Assembly (NCBI GenBank): GCA_963725645.1 | Contig: CAVRZD010000001.1 | Location: forward strand, 1 to 42,439 | Reading direction: 5' to 3' | Origin: JALYZC01 sp963725645 | Lineage (GTDB): Bacteria; Actinomycetota; Thermoleophilia; Solirubrobacterales; Solirubrobacteraceae | Length of the DNA stretch: 42,439 nt | In this document: one piece after another, positions 23,873 to 33,530 of the stretch | Layout: each line of letters opens with the position of its first letter | Numbering within the stretch: position 1 is the stretch's first letter | Program-made: the position numbers and the translations under genes | The notes under the pieces: model-generated | Told to the model about the DNA's origin: nothing | Database searches by the model: none | The model's input: the letters and a program-made list of their open reading frames with translations, nothing else

Positions 23873-26330
23873 CGCCGAGCTGCTGGCGCCCGTCTGCCCG
23901 CCCGCGGCGCGGCCCGAGGCCCTGTTCGACCCCGCCTCGGGGGTGCAGGGCCTGCGCGGTGCCCAGGCGCGCCTCGCCGGCTCGACGCGCGTCGTGGACG
24001 TGTGGCTCTACCAGCCGCCACCCGCGGAGCTGGCCGACCCGGCGCTCTGGACCCTCGAGCCCGCCCCCGGCGGCACGCACGTCGCGGTGACCGCTGCCGC
24101 GCTGTCGCCCAATCCGGCGCCGCACCTCGAGCTCGAGCTCGCCGGGCTCCCCGACCCGGGGCGCTACCGCCTGCTCGTCGAGCCGCCCGCCGCCGTGCCG
24201 TTCGACCCGCTGCGCACGTGGCTGGCCGTCCGCCTGCGGCCCGAGTGCGATGACCTGGGCAGCTGCTTCGGTCTCGAGGAGCCGCCCGCGCTCCCCGCAC
24301 CGTCACCCGTGGGCGACTACCTGGCACGCGACTGGCGCGCGCTACGACGGGCGCTCGTCGAGCACCTCCTCCAGGGCGACCCCGCGGCCGACGTCTCGAT
24401 CGCGGACCCGACGATCACCCTGATCGAGCTCTTCGCCCACATCGGCGACGTCCTCGGCTACCGGCTCGACCGGGTCGCGACCGAGGCGTACCTGGAGACG
24501 GCGCGCGAGCGCACGTCGGTCCGCCGGCACGCGCGGCTGGTCGACTTCGCGGTGAGCGACGGCCTCGCGGCGGAGGCGGCGGTCCACGTGGTCGTGAGCC
24601 CCGAGGCGCCGCCCGTCGCCGTCGAGGCCGGAAGCGTCGCGGTCGACGCGCCCGGCTCGGATCTCGCCTTCACGCTGGAGGCGGGGCTCACGGCCGATGC
24701 GCGGGTGGGGGAGATCCCGATCTACGACTGGGGCGAGGCGGCGTGCTGCCTGCCGGCCGGCGCGACCGAGTGCGTCCTCGTGCGCCCGCAGGCCGCCGAT
24801 CCGCTCGGCGACACGTGGCTGGTGCCCGGCGGACTGCTCGTGTTCGAGGTCGTCGATCCCGACGACGCGGCGCGCCACGCCAGCTGGGCGCAACGCCTGC
24901 AGTTGTGGCCCACCGACGCCGCGGGCGCGGCGCGCTTCCGCGACCCGCTGCCGAGCCGGGCCGCGCAGGTGGTCGAGCTGACGGCCGTGGAGCCCTTCGG
25001 CGATCCGCTCCTCGGCGCCGGGCTCGCGCTGTACCGCGTGCACTGGCGCCCGGAGGATGCGCTCGTGCGGTCCTATCCGGTCGGGGTCGACACGAGTGCC
25101 GGAGGCGCCGAGGTGACCGTCGCCCGCGCGAACCTGGTGCACGCTCACCACGGCAGGCTGGTCGACGGCCCGCCCGGCGCGACGCTGGTGCCGCGGCTCG
25201 CGGACTGGGCGGAGGGCGCGACGGAGCCGCCGGCGGAGCTCTCGCTGATCGCGGCGGGGAGCCCGGCCGCGGGCCGGCGCTCGGGCGGGCCCGGCCTGTC
25301 GATGGCGCCCGCCCGCCTGCCGGACCGTCCCGAGCCCGGTCCGCATCGCCTCGACGTCTCGGTGCTGCTGCCGTCCGGCCTGACCGTGGCGGCCACCGTG
25401 CTGCGCAGCCTGCTCGACGCGACCGGCGCCGAGCTCTCGGCGGTCGTCGACCTCGAGGAGCACGAGCCGCCGATCCTGCGCTTCAAGACGGGCTCGGTCG
25501 GCCAGGCGCCGCCGCTGGGCAGCCAGGTGTCGGCCGCGTACGAGGTCGGGGGCGGCACGCGCGGCAACGTCCCCGCGAACGCGTTGCGGATCCTCGAGGA
25601 GAACGCGAGCGCCGCGGGCGAGACGCCCAGCTGGCAGGTGGTCGCCGGCGTGGCCGTGCGCAATCCGATGCCGGCCGTGGGCGGCGAGGACCCCACGCCA
25701 CTGGACAGCGTCCGTCGTGACGCCCCGGAGGCCTTCGCCGCCGAGCCGCGCCGCGCCGTGCTCCCGGCCGACCATGCCGAGGCGGCCGCGCGCAGTCCTC
25801 TGGTCGAGCGCGCGATGGCGCAGCGCTCGTGGTCGGGCTCGTGGCCGGTGATCGCCACGGTCGTCGATCTCGCGGTCGGCGGCACCGACGGCGACGAGGC
25901 GGCCCGGACCGAGCTCCAGGCGCAGCTCGACGACCTGCGCATGCTCGGCACCGAGGTCGCGGTCGTCTCGGGGACCCCGGTGGGGCTCTTCATCGCGCTT
26001 GAGGTGTGCGCGCGCCCGGGCGCCGATCCCGGGGAGCTTCGCGCCGAGATCCTGGGTGTGCTGCGACCCGGGCCCGACGATCGCCCGGGGCTCTTCCACC
26101 CGAGCCGCCTGACGCTCGGGTCGGCCGTCTACCTGTCCACCGTGGTCGCGGCCGTCGCCGCCCTGTCGCGCGTCGACGCGGTGGCCGTGCAAGAGGCACG
26201 GCGTCTCAGCGAGCCCGCCCTGACCGTGCACAATGTCATCACCTTCGGACCCGACGAGGTGGCGGTCCTCGACGACGACCCTGCCCGCCCCGCTCGCGGG
26301 CGACTCGACGTGCGGGTGCACGGGGCATGA
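23862..26330 (+). CDS. Baseplate J-like protein 1
   Basis: 822 aa. The start is a TTG (23862-23864) with GGAGG about 8 bases upstream, overlapping gp25. The N-terminal 130 residues form an Ig-like region (VVDVWLYQPPPAELADPALW). The J-like baseplate architecture follows: DYLARDWRALRRALVEHL, VSIADPTITLIELFAHIGDVLGYRLDRVATEAYLETARERTSVRRHARLVDF, and a C-terminal VVIAL/EV-type region (RLTLGSAVYLSTVVAAVAALSRVDAV). This is the Afp11-like wedge protein that forms the baseplate with gp25 and the second J protein. Confidence 0.9.
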   Translation: MTADAELLAPVCPPAARPEALFDPASGVQGLRGAQARLAGSTRVVDVWLYQPPPAELADPALWTLEPAPGGTHVAVTAAALSPNPAPHLELELAGLPDPGRYRLLVEPPAAVPFDPLRTWLAVRLRPECDDLGSCFGLEEPPALPAPSPVGDYLARDWRALRRALVEHLLQGDPAADVSIADPTITLIELFAHIGDVLGYRLDRVATEAYLETARERTSVRRHARLVDFAVSDGLAAEAAVHVVVSPEAPPVAVEAGSVAVDAPGSDLAFTLEAGLTADARVGEIPIYDWGEAACCLPAGATECVLVRPQAADPLGDTWLVPGGLLVFEVVDPDDAARHASWAQRLQLWPTDAAGAARFRDPLPSRAAQVVELTAVEPFGDPLLGAGLALYRVHWRPEDALVRSYPVGVDTSAGGAEVTVARANLVHAHHGRLVDGPPGATLVPRLADWAEGATEPPAELSLIAAGSPAAGRRSGGPGLSMAPARLPDRPEPGPHRLDVSVLLPSGLTVAATVLRSLLDATGAELSAVVDLEEHEPPILRFKTGSVGQAPPLGSQVSAAYEVGGGTRGNVPANALRILEENASAAGETPSWQVVAGVAVRNPMPAVGGEDPTPLDSVRRDAPEAFAAEPRRAVLPADHAEAAARSPLVERAMAQRSWSGSWPVIATVVDLAVGGTDGDEAARTELQAQLDDLRMLGTEVAVVSGTPVGLFIALEVCARPGADPGELRAEILGVLRPGPDDRPGLFHPSRLTLGSAVYLSTVVAAVAALSRVDAVAVQEARRLSEPALTVHNVITFGPDEVAVLDDDPARPARGRLDVRVHGA

Positions 26331-28876
26331 GCTGCACGCCGGTCGTCCCCTGTCAGGCCGCCCCGGCCGCCCTGGGCCTCGTTGCCCCCGTGCCCGGCCA
26401 GGTTCCGCTGCGCCGGCGCGTCGGCGAGTACCACGCCTTCGTCCGTGACCTGATCGCCCACGTGGAGAGCGAGCCCGCGGGGGGAGGCGTCCTCGGCCGC
26501 GACTGGGACGTCGAAGGCGATCCGCAGGCCTCCACGCTGGTGGGCCTGTGGGCCTACGTCGCCGAGATCGTCGCCGCCTACTCCGAGCTGACGGCGGCGG
26601 AGGCCTATCTGTCGACCGCGTCGGACTGGACCGACCTGCGGCGGATCGCCGGTCTCGTGGGCTCCCGGCCGCGGCCTCCCGTGGCGGCGCAGGGCTGGGT
26701 CCGCGTCGTGGTCGACAAGGCTGCCGACCCGCTGATCGCGGCCGGGACACGGGTCCAGGCGCCCGGGACGCCTCAGCGGGCGGCTCAGACCTTCGAGGTC
26801 GCGCAGGACACGCAGCTGCGCTCGGATTGGAACGAGCTGACCGCGACGCGGGTGCCCGTGTCGGTGCAGCCGGACGGGCGACGCGTCCGCTTCCTGGGCG
26901 ATCCGGGCTTCCGCACCGGCGACCACGTCCTCTTCGTGCAGGAGAACCCGGTCGGCGCCCCGTGCGGTGACCCTCCCGACCCGGGATCGTCCTGGGACCT
27001 CGGCGACTGGCTCGCGCTGCTGGCGTGGATCACGTGCGTGTCGCTGCGCGGCGCGCCCGCCACGGCGCTGGCGATCGCGACGGTGGTGGGCCGCGAGGAC
27101 GAGCTGGGCACCGCGCTGGTCGAGTTCGACCGCGACCTCGACGGGATCCTCGCGATCCCGGCCGGCGTCTACGCCGCCTACCGCGTCCAGGAGACGGCGG
27201 GCCAGGCGCGCCGGCTCAGCGAGCTGCTTCGGGTCCAAGGCGGCGCCGCCGAGAACGTCCACGTCACGAGCGACCTGTATTCCCTCCCGGTCGGCGCCGT
27301 GGACGCCGCCGCCGGGACGCTGATCCTCGACGCCACCCTGGAGACGCTCTCGCGCGACCAGACGGTCGCCATCGTCGACTGGGCGTCCGGCCGCTGCGAC
27401 GTCCTGCCGGTCGCGGCCCACACGCCCGTCAGCTGGGAGGTCACGCCGGGAACCCCGACGAGGGCCTCGCGGCTCGCGTTCGACACCACGGAGGCGATCG
27501 CGACCCTGTCCCTCGCGGAAGGGCCGCTCACGGCGTACGTCGTGGATCGCCGGGTGATCGCTCGTCACTACGAGTTCCCCGAGGAGGCCACCGGCGCGAC
27601 GGCGAGCCAGCTCCGGCTCTACCCCGCGCCGCAGGCGTCCCCCGAGCGCGTAGCGGTGAGGACGACGGTGAGCGGCACGCCCACGTGGGAGGTGCTCGCG
27701 TGCCGCGACGCCGCGGTCCAGGAGACGGTGGACGACGGCGCCGGCCTCACGACGGCGGTCGGCCTCATCGTCGACCTCGTCGACGGCCCGCCGCGGGGCG
27801 ACCTCGTGCAGGCGCAGGCCAGCGCGAACCTCGCCCTGGTCCGCCATGGCACCACGGCGCACGCCACGCTCGGCAGCGGTGACGCCACGCAGGCCGGCCA
27901 GCGCTTCGTCATTCCCGACGCGCCGATCGCCTACGACGTCGACGCGACCGGCAGCCTCGTGCCGACCCTGGCAGTCTCGGTCGACGGCCTGAGCTGGGCG
28001 GAGGCTCCGAGCCTCTACGGCGTCGGAGCGGCCGAGGTCTTCGTCGTCAGGCTCGACGCCGACGGCGGCCAGACCGTCGAGTTCGGCGACGGCGAGCAGG
28101 GCGCGCGGCTGCCGACCGGCCGGCGCTCGGTCACCAGCACCTACCGGGTGGGCGGCGGCACGGCGGGCGAGGTCGAGTCGGGTGCGATCAGCAGCCTGCT
28201 CGGGAGCGTCCGCGGCGTGAAGAAGGTCGAGGGCGCGGGCGCGACGAGCGGCGGGGCCGACCAGGACGACGAGCGCGATCTACGCGCGCTCGTGCCGGGC
28301 CGTGCCCGGGCCTTCGGGCGCGCGGTCTCGATCGAGGATCTGGTCGACCTCAGCCGCGGGTATCCCGGCGTGACCCACGCCGCCGCGTGGACGGGCTCGG
28401 GCCCGCCCGGCTGTGCCTGTGGCGGCTCCGGGCTGCACCTGGCGTTCCTACGGGCGGGCCCGGCCGGGCCGCGCGCCCCCGACGCCAACGAGATCGGCGC
28501 GCTGGCGAGCTTCCTGGACGCGCGGCGCGACGCCACCGTCCCCCTCTGCGTGTGCGCGGCGGTGCTGACGGACCCACCCGTCCTGATCGAGGTCGCGCTC
28601 GCGGTCGACCCCCGCCGCGACGTGGGGGAGGTGGTGGCCGCCACGCGGGCGACGCTCGTCGATCCCGACGGCCCGCTCGCCGCGCTCCAGCGCGAGCTCG
28701 GGCAGCCGCTCGACCGCTCCGACGTCTTCGCCGTCCTGCATCGAGTCGACGGCGTCGTGGGGGTCACGAGCCTGGTCGTGCCGGGCGCCGGGGCCGACGT
28801 CGAGCGCCGGCCGGCGGCGCGCTTCGAGCTGATCGTCCTCGATCCCGACGCGATCGTGGAAGGGGCACCCGCATGA
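26327..28876 (+). CDS. Baseplate J-like protein 2
   Basis: 849 aa, the ATG overlapping the previous stop. It has the same plan as its neighbour: HAFVRDLIAHVESEP, then LVGLWAYVAEIVAAYSELTAAEAYLSTASDWTDLRRIAGLVG. The baseplate-J core follows (VEFGDGEQGARLPTGRRSVTSTYRVGGGTAGEVESGAISSL, then ALVPGRARAFGRAVSIEDLVDLSRGYPGVTHAAAW). The C-terminal region ends with AAVLTDPPVLIEVALAVDP and the winged IVLDP. The Cys pair CACGG near residue 690 may bind metal. Corresponds to Afp12. Confidence 0.92.
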   Translation: MSCTPVVPCQAAPAALGLVAPVPGQVPLRRRVGEYHAFVRDLIAHVESEPAGGGVLGRDWDVEGDPQASTLVGLWAYVAEIVAAYSELTAAEAYLSTASDWTDLRRIAGLVGSRPRPPVAAQGWVRVVVDKAADPLIAAGTRVQAPGTPQRAAQTFEVAQDTQLRSDWNELTATRVPVSVQPDGRRVRFLGDPGFRTGDHVLFVQENPVGAPCGDPPDPGSSWDLGDWLALLAWITCVSLRGAPATALAIATVVGREDELGTALVEFDRDLDGILAIPAGVYAAYRVQETAGQARRLSELLRVQGGAAENVHVTSDLYSLPVGAVDAAAGTLILDATLETLSRDQTVAIVDWASGRCDVLPVAAHTPVSWEVTPGTPTRASRLAFDTTEAIATLSLAEGPLTAYVVDRRVIARHYEFPEEATGATASQLRLYPAPQASPERVAVRTTVSGTPTWEVLACRDAAVQETVDDGAGLTTAVGLIVDLVDGPPRGDLVQAQASANLALVRHGTTAHATLGSGDATQAGQRFVIPDAPIAYDVDATGSLVPTLAVSVDGLSWAEAPSLYGVGAAEVFVVRLDADGGQTVEFGDGEQGARLPTGRRSVTSTYRVGGGTAGEVESGAISSLLGSVRGVKKVEGAGATSGGADQDDERDLRALVPGRARAFGRAVSIEDLVDLSRGYPGVTHAAAWTGSGPPGCACGGSGLHLAFLRAGPAGPRAPDANEIGALASFLDARRDATVPLCVCAAVLTDPPVLIEVALAVDPRRDVGEVVAATRATLVDPDGPLAALQRELGQPLDRSDVFAVLHRVDGVVGVTSLVVPGAGADVERRPAARFELIVLDPDAIVEGAPA

Positions 28877-30939
28877 GCGCGCCACCCGTCGCCGCGTGGC
28901 TGCCTCCCGCCCTGCGCGAGACGCCCGACGGCGAGCCCGAAGCGCCACGCCTGCTGGACCTGCTGCTCGCCGGCGTCGACGAGCAGCGTCGCGTGCTCGA
29001 GCAGGACATCGACGCGGTCTGGGAGGACTTCTTCATCGAGAGCTGCGCCGACTGGGCGGTTCCCCACATCGGCGCGCTGCTCGGCCTCCCCCTGGACGCC
29101 GGGCGCTCCGAGGTCGCCTATGCGATTGCGCTGCGGCGGCGCAAGGGAACGCCGGCGGCGCTCGAGGACTTCTCCGAGGTGCTCACCGGCTGGACGGTTC
29201 GCGCCCTGGAGGGCTGGCAGATCACGCTGTGGGCCCAGCGGCTGCGCCATCCGCCGCCGCTGCGGCCGGCGTCCGTCGATCTCAGAGACGGCTCGCGCTT
29301 TCGCGTCGGCACGCCGTTCGAGCGCATGCGCCGCAGCGTGACGCCGTCCGGCCCGTGGTCGCCGCGCGCCGCAACGGCCGTCGTGTGGCCGTGGGAGGTG
29401 CGCACCTACCTCAGCGCCGAGGCGGCGCCGCGGCCGGAGGCGGGTCGCGTCGCGCTGCACCCGCTCGGCGCCGAGGCCCCGCTCTATCTCCGGCCACGCC
29501 CGCTGCGCGTCTCGAGCGACGTCGGCGCCGCCGGGACGTCGCGCACCGGCGACGAGCTCGATGCTCCGGTCCGTGCGACCTACCGCGTGATGGAGGCCCT
29601 CTCCGGGCCGGGTCAGATCGTCTATGGCGTCAACTGGGAGCTCGCGGCCGAGCACCCGCTGGCCGCCGGCGCGGAGGGGACGTCGCCGACGCTGCTGGCG
29701 CTCTCGGTCGACGGTGCGCCGGTGCCGTGGGACAAGCTGCGCTTCGGCGCGCTGCCGCCGGGAGCCCCGGCGCCGGCCCCGCCGGCGGCGGACGAGGCGG
29801 TCGTCGACATCGCGCGGGGATGCGCGGAGCTCGGCTCCGGGCTCGCCGGCACGGTTCGTGCGACGTGGCACCGTCCCGTGCCCGGGGATCTCGGGGCGCT
29901 TGCGAGCGACGCCGACGTCGACCCGTCGGCGCGCGTGGTGGTGGTCGTCAACCCGGCGCTGCCGGCGACGGGCAATGTCGTCAAGACGCTGGCCGCCGCC
30001 TTCACGAAGGCCAGGTCGCTCAGCGCCGTCCTGCGCCCCGAGGACTCCGACCCCGAGCACCCGGACGTCGAGATCCGTCTCGAGACCTCCGATCGCCTCA
30101 ACGCCCCGCCGGCCCAGGCGTTCGTCCCGGACGTCCCGCGCTGGCGCATCGTGGCGCAGCGGCTCGCGACGCCGACCATCGCCGGCACCCTGAGCCTCGA
30201 CCTCACCGGCGCCTGCGTGACGCTCGAGGGCGTCTTCCTCGACGGCCATCTGCGGCTGGGCGCGGACCTCGAGTGCGTGCATCTGCGCCACGTCACCATG
30301 AATCCCGCCACGGGCCGCGAGGTGCGGGTCGCGGCCGGCGCATGGGGCCTGTGCCTGCGGGCCGAGCGGTCGATCCTCGGCGCCATCCGCGTCGACCTCG
30401 GCGCCGCGCCGCTGGTGCTCGAGGACTGCATCGTCGACGGTCGCGGCGCACCGCTGCGCGTCTGCGCCGAGAGCCCGGCCGCCCCGCCCAAGGATGCGAT
30501 CGGCGCCACCAGCACCTTCCCGCCCGCCTTGGAGGCGAACGGCGTGACCTTCGCCGGCCCCGTCCGGCTCGAGGCCCTCGACGCCGTCGACTGCCTGTTC
30601 CTGGACGGCGTCGAGGTGCTCCAGACCCAGGAGGGCTGCGTCCGGCACTCCTACCTCGGCCCGGGTCTCAGCGCGTCGCCCCGGCATCCCGTGACCTACC
30701 GCTGCGGGCCGTTTCCCGCCCCGACCTTCGACTCGATCGGCTTCGAGGCCGGCGGCTACTACACGCTCGCGCTCGAGCCACCCCACCCGCTGCAGTCGGC
30801 TGCGAGCGACGGGGGCGAGGTGGGCGCGTACCACCACGCGCGCCGGGCCGCCCGCGTCGCCGTCCTTCGGCGGCGGATCCACGAGTTCGTCCCGCTCGGC
30901 CTGCGTCCCGGCCTGGCGCTGGCGACCTGGGAGGAATGA
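28873..30939 (+). CDS. Phage tail protein I-like baseplate protein with a beta-rich extension
   Basis: 688 aa, ATG overlapping the previous stop. The first 130 residues match tail protein I: WLPPALRETPDGEPEAPRLL, DEQRRVLEQDIDAVWEDFFIESCADWAVPHIGALLG, RSEVAYAIALRRRKGTPAALEDFSEVLTGW. The remaining 550 residues, much longer than the phage protein, are beta-rich (LSLDLTGACVTLEGVFLDGHLRLGADLECVHLRHVTM repeats), like a parallel beta-helix or fibre-anchor region. With no separate fibre gene present, this extension may provide surface recognition. Confidence 0.82.
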   Translation: MSAPPVAAWLPPALRETPDGEPEAPRLLDLLLAGVDEQRRVLEQDIDAVWEDFFIESCADWAVPHIGALLGLPLDAGRSEVAYAIALRRRKGTPAALEDFSEVLTGWTVRALEGWQITLWAQRLRHPPPLRPASVDLRDGSRFRVGTPFERMRRSVTPSGPWSPRAATAVVWPWEVRTYLSAEAAPRPEAGRVALHPLGAEAPLYLRPRPLRVSSDVGAAGTSRTGDELDAPVRATYRVMEALSGPGQIVYGVNWELAAEHPLAAGAEGTSPTLLALSVDGAPVPWDKLRFGALPPGAPAPAPPAADEAVVDIARGCAELGSGLAGTVRATWHRPVPGDLGALASDADVDPSARVVVVVNPALPATGNVVKTLAAAFTKARSLSAVLRPEDSDPEHPDVEIRLETSDRLNAPPAQAFVPDVPRWRIVAQRLATPTIAGTLSLDLTGACVTLEGVFLDGHLRLGADLECVHLRHVTMNPATGREVRVAAGAWGLCLRAERSILGAIRVDLGAAPLVLEDCIVDGRGAPLRVCAESPAAPPKDAIGATSTFPPALEANGVTFAGPVRLEALDAVDCLFLDGVEVLQTQEGCVRHSYLGPGLSASPRHPVTYRCGPFPAPTFDSIGFEAGGYYTLALEPPHPLQSAASDGGEVGAYHHARRAARVAVLRRRIHEFVPLGLRPGLALATWEE

Positions 30940-33530
30940 TGACCGGCGACTACACCAAGGTCCCGCTCCGGCCCGCCGATCGCTGGTCCGGTGCGCGCAT
31001 GCAGCAGGGGCGCGTTCTGCTCGATCACGAGTGGAACCTCAACCTCGATGCTGCCGCTCGGACGGTTCGCGGCGCGGCCGCGGATGTGATCGGGCCCGCC
31101 GGCGTGGTCGCCGGGTCGTCCGCGTTCGCGGTCGGCGTGACGGCGAGCGGCACGCTCGAGGTCAACGTCCGTGCCGGGCGGATCTGGGTCGACGGCCTCA
31201 TGGCCTACGCGCCGGCGGACTTCGGGTACTTCGAGCAGGATCAGATCGAGCCGCTTCCGGCGACCGGCACGGCGCTCGTCTACCTCGACGTCTTCGAGCA
31301 GCACGTACAGCCGGCCGAGGCGCCGGACGCCCTGGTCGACCCGGCGCTGGCGCCGGTCGACAGCGCCGCGCGGACACGGGTCGGCTATCGCGTCCGCTGT
31401 GCTTCGACGAGCGCCGACACCTGCGAGGAGGCGCTCGACGGCCTGGCCCTCGTGGCGGCCTCGACCGGCACGCTCTCGATCGAGCGCGTCGCGCCCGCGG
31501 CGCCCGCCGATCCCTGCGCACCGCCTGGCGATCCGCTCGGCCAGCTGCCCGACGGGCTGTTCCGCGTCGAGGTCATCGACCCGGGCGGCCCCGGCGACGC
31601 GCGCGTCGCCTGGTCGTTCGAGAACGGCGCGGCCACGGTCGCCGTCACCGAGGTCGCCGGCGACCAGGTCACGCTGAGTCCCTCGGCGTCCGTCAAGTTC
31701 GCGGCCGGAGAGCGCGTCGAGGTCTCCTGGCTGGCGCGGCGCGAGGACCGCGTCGCCCACGGCGCGCTCTACACGATCGCGCAGTCGCCCGAGACGGCGG
31801 CGGGCGGCGACATCCTCACGCTCGATCGACCGGTGACCGCGCCGGCCGGCGCGGACGGGCTCGTGGTCCGGCGCTGGGACGGCGAGGCGGTGGGTACGGC
31901 GAGCGCCGTCTCGGCCACCCTGCGGGGGAACGATCTGGGCGTCCGCTTCAAGGCCGGCCCGGGCGCCTTCGTGGCCGGGGATGCCTGGGGCGCCCGTGTG
32001 CGCGAGGAGGAAGGGGTCGGCATCGAGGTGCGCGCCGACGCGCCGCCCGACGGCGTGCGCCATGCCTTCGCGCCGCTGGCGCTGGTCGACCTCGACGCGC
32101 GGGCGGTGCTACACGACTGCCGGCCGACCTTCGTCCCGCTGACCGCGATCAAGCCGAGCTGCGGCTCCTGCACGGTCTCCGCCGCGCCGGGCGACGACCT
32201 GCAGGCGGCGGTCGACTCGCTCCCCGCCGAGGGCGGGGAGCTGTGCTTGGCGGCGGGGCTCTACGCGCTGCCCGCGCCGGTCACGCTGGCCGGGCGTCTG
32301 CGCGTGGTGGTCTCGGGGGCGGGCCCCGCCACCGCCCTGCGTGCCACGCAGACCGAGGCCGCGCTGATCGTGCAGAACTGCAGCCAAGTCGAGATCCGCC
32401 ACGTCCGGATCGAGGGCGGCAGCCCGAGCAAGGGCGACCCCCAGCTCAACGGCGCGCTGACGGTGGTCGCCTCGACCGAGGTGACGCTCTCGGAGTGCTC
32501 GCTCTCGTGTCCGGAGTCAACGGCTGGACGGTCGCAGACATGCGTCACGGTCCGCTCCGGCGGCGGCCGCGACCCCGACGCGATCCGCATCGAGCGAAAC
32601 CGGCTGAGGGTCGGTCCGTGGGAGACCGGGGTCCTGCTCGTGGACGTGGGTCACGCGGTCGTCGCGGGAAACCAGATCCGCATCACGGGCGACCCCGAGG
32701 GCGCGGGCGTCCGCGCCGGAGGGGAGCCGCTGGGGCGTGGCCTGCGGACGCTCATCGAGGCTGCCGTGCGCCCCGAGGCCGAGGAGGGGACCAGGGCGGT
32801 GGAGGTCCCCGGGGCCGAGCCGCTGCACGTCCTCGCTGGCTCGGAGGCCGAGAAGCTGATCGTCGCCCTCGCCGCGCAGCTCACGGCGAGTCAGGTGCAG
32901 CGCCGCGGCGCGTTGAAGGCGCTGCAGGCGGCGGCCCGCCGCGCCGCCGACGGGCCGGCGCGCGCTCGGCTGCCCAAGTCCGCGCAGGCCGTGATCGGCC
33001 GGCTGCAGCTGGACCTGCGCGTCGTCGGCCAGGGCATCGTGGTCGGCGGCGCGCGGGCCGGCACCGTCGAGATCGTCGACAACCTCGTCGAGGACGTCGT
33101 CCAGGGCATCCACGTCGGCGTGTCGGACGGCGACCCATCGGCCCGCGAGGCGGCGGACACCGTGATGATCGCCCGCAACGTCGTGCACGCGCACGTGCCG
33201 TCGAGATACGACCGCGACCGCCACGCGGTGTTCGTCGGCAACGCCCGCAGCATCCACATCCTCGACACCGTCGCGACGCTCGTGCGCGCCGGCGCGATCG
33301 CGCTCCCGTTCACGACGCCGGTCGAGGCCATCAGGATCCACGGCGAGCTCGGCCCGTTCCTCACCGTGAGGCAGTCGAGTCTGCGCGGGTTCCGGGTCGG
33401 CGTGCGCGTGGTGGCGGTCGGACCGGTCCCCCAGCCGCGGATGTGGCTGGTCGCGGAGACGCTGGCCCTGGGCGCGACGACCACGGTCGACGCCCCGGCC
33501 GGGGTGCAGCTGGAGCGCAACTCGCCGTGA
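30936..33530 (+). CDS. DUF6519 / right-handed beta-helix eCIS protein, putative fibre-like component
   Basis: 864 aa. Two ATGs (30936, 30939) follow GGGAGGAA; the first overlaps the previous stop. The N-terminus (KVPLRPADRWSGARMQQGRVLLDHEWNLN) is the DUF6519 signature of contractile-system proteins. A beta-sandwich part follows (WVDGLMAYAPADFGYFEQDQ). Residues about 410-860 form a parallel beta-helix with repeated short strands (AALIVQNCSQVEIRHVRIEGG; DAIRIERNRLRVGPWETGVLLVD; GIVVGGARAGTVEIVDNLVEDVVQGIHVG). A helical insertion lies around 615-690 (AEKLIVALAAQLTASQVQRRGALKALQAAARRA). It probably sits on the baseplate periphery. Confidence 0.82.
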   Translation: MMTGDYTKVPLRPADRWSGARMQQGRVLLDHEWNLNLDAAARTVRGAAADVIGPAGVVAGSSAFAVGVTASGTLEVNVRAGRIWVDGLMAYAPADFGYFEQDQIEPLPATGTALVYLDVFEQHVQPAEAPDALVDPALAPVDSAARTRVGYRVRCASTSADTCEEALDGLALVAASTGTLSIERVAPAAPADPCAPPGDPLGQLPDGLFRVEVIDPGGPGDARVAWSFENGAATVAVTEVAGDQVTLSPSASVKFAAGERVEVSWLARREDRVAHGALYTIAQSPETAAGGDILTLDRPVTAPAGADGLVVRRWDGEAVGTASAVSATLRGNDLGVRFKAGPGAFVAGDAWGARVREEEGVGIEVRADAPPDGVRHAFAPLALVDLDARAVLHDCRPTFVPLTAIKPSCGSCTVSAAPGDDLQAAVDSLPAEGGELCLAAGLYALPAPVTLAGRLRVVVSGAGPATALRATQTEAALIVQNCSQVEIRHVRIEGGSPSKGDPQLNGALTVVASTEVTLSECSLSCPESTAGRSQTCVTVRSGGGRDPDAIRIERNRLRVGPWETGVLLVDVGHAVVAGNQIRITGDPEGAGVRAGGEPLGRGLRTLIEAAVRPEAEEGTRAVEVPGAEPLHVLAGSEAEKLIVALAAQLTASQVQRRGALKALQAAARRAADGPARARLPKSAQAVIGRLQLDLRVVGQGIVVGGARAGTVEIVDNLVEDVVQGIHVGVSDGDPSAREAADTVMIARNVVHAHVPSRYDRDRHAVFVGNARSIHILDTVATLVRAGAIALPFTTPVEAIRIHGELGPFLTVRQSSLRGFRVGVRVVAVGPVPQPRMWLVAETLALGATTTVDAPAGVQLERNSP

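Noticed and set aside
24342..26750. Minus-strand reading frame of about 800 codons under the first J protein
   Set aside because: Mirror frame of the baseplate J genes, no start signal or domain; typical GC-rich shadow.
28141..30882. Minus-strand reading frame of about 913 codons under the second J and tail I genes
   Set aside because: Antisense shadow of conserved genes.
31031..33526. Long N-terminal extension of the DUF4157/PLA2 cargo frame through the DUF6519 gene
   Set aside because: Arg-rich shadow; the real start is the GTG at 33527 which overlaps the previous stop as in the other junctions.
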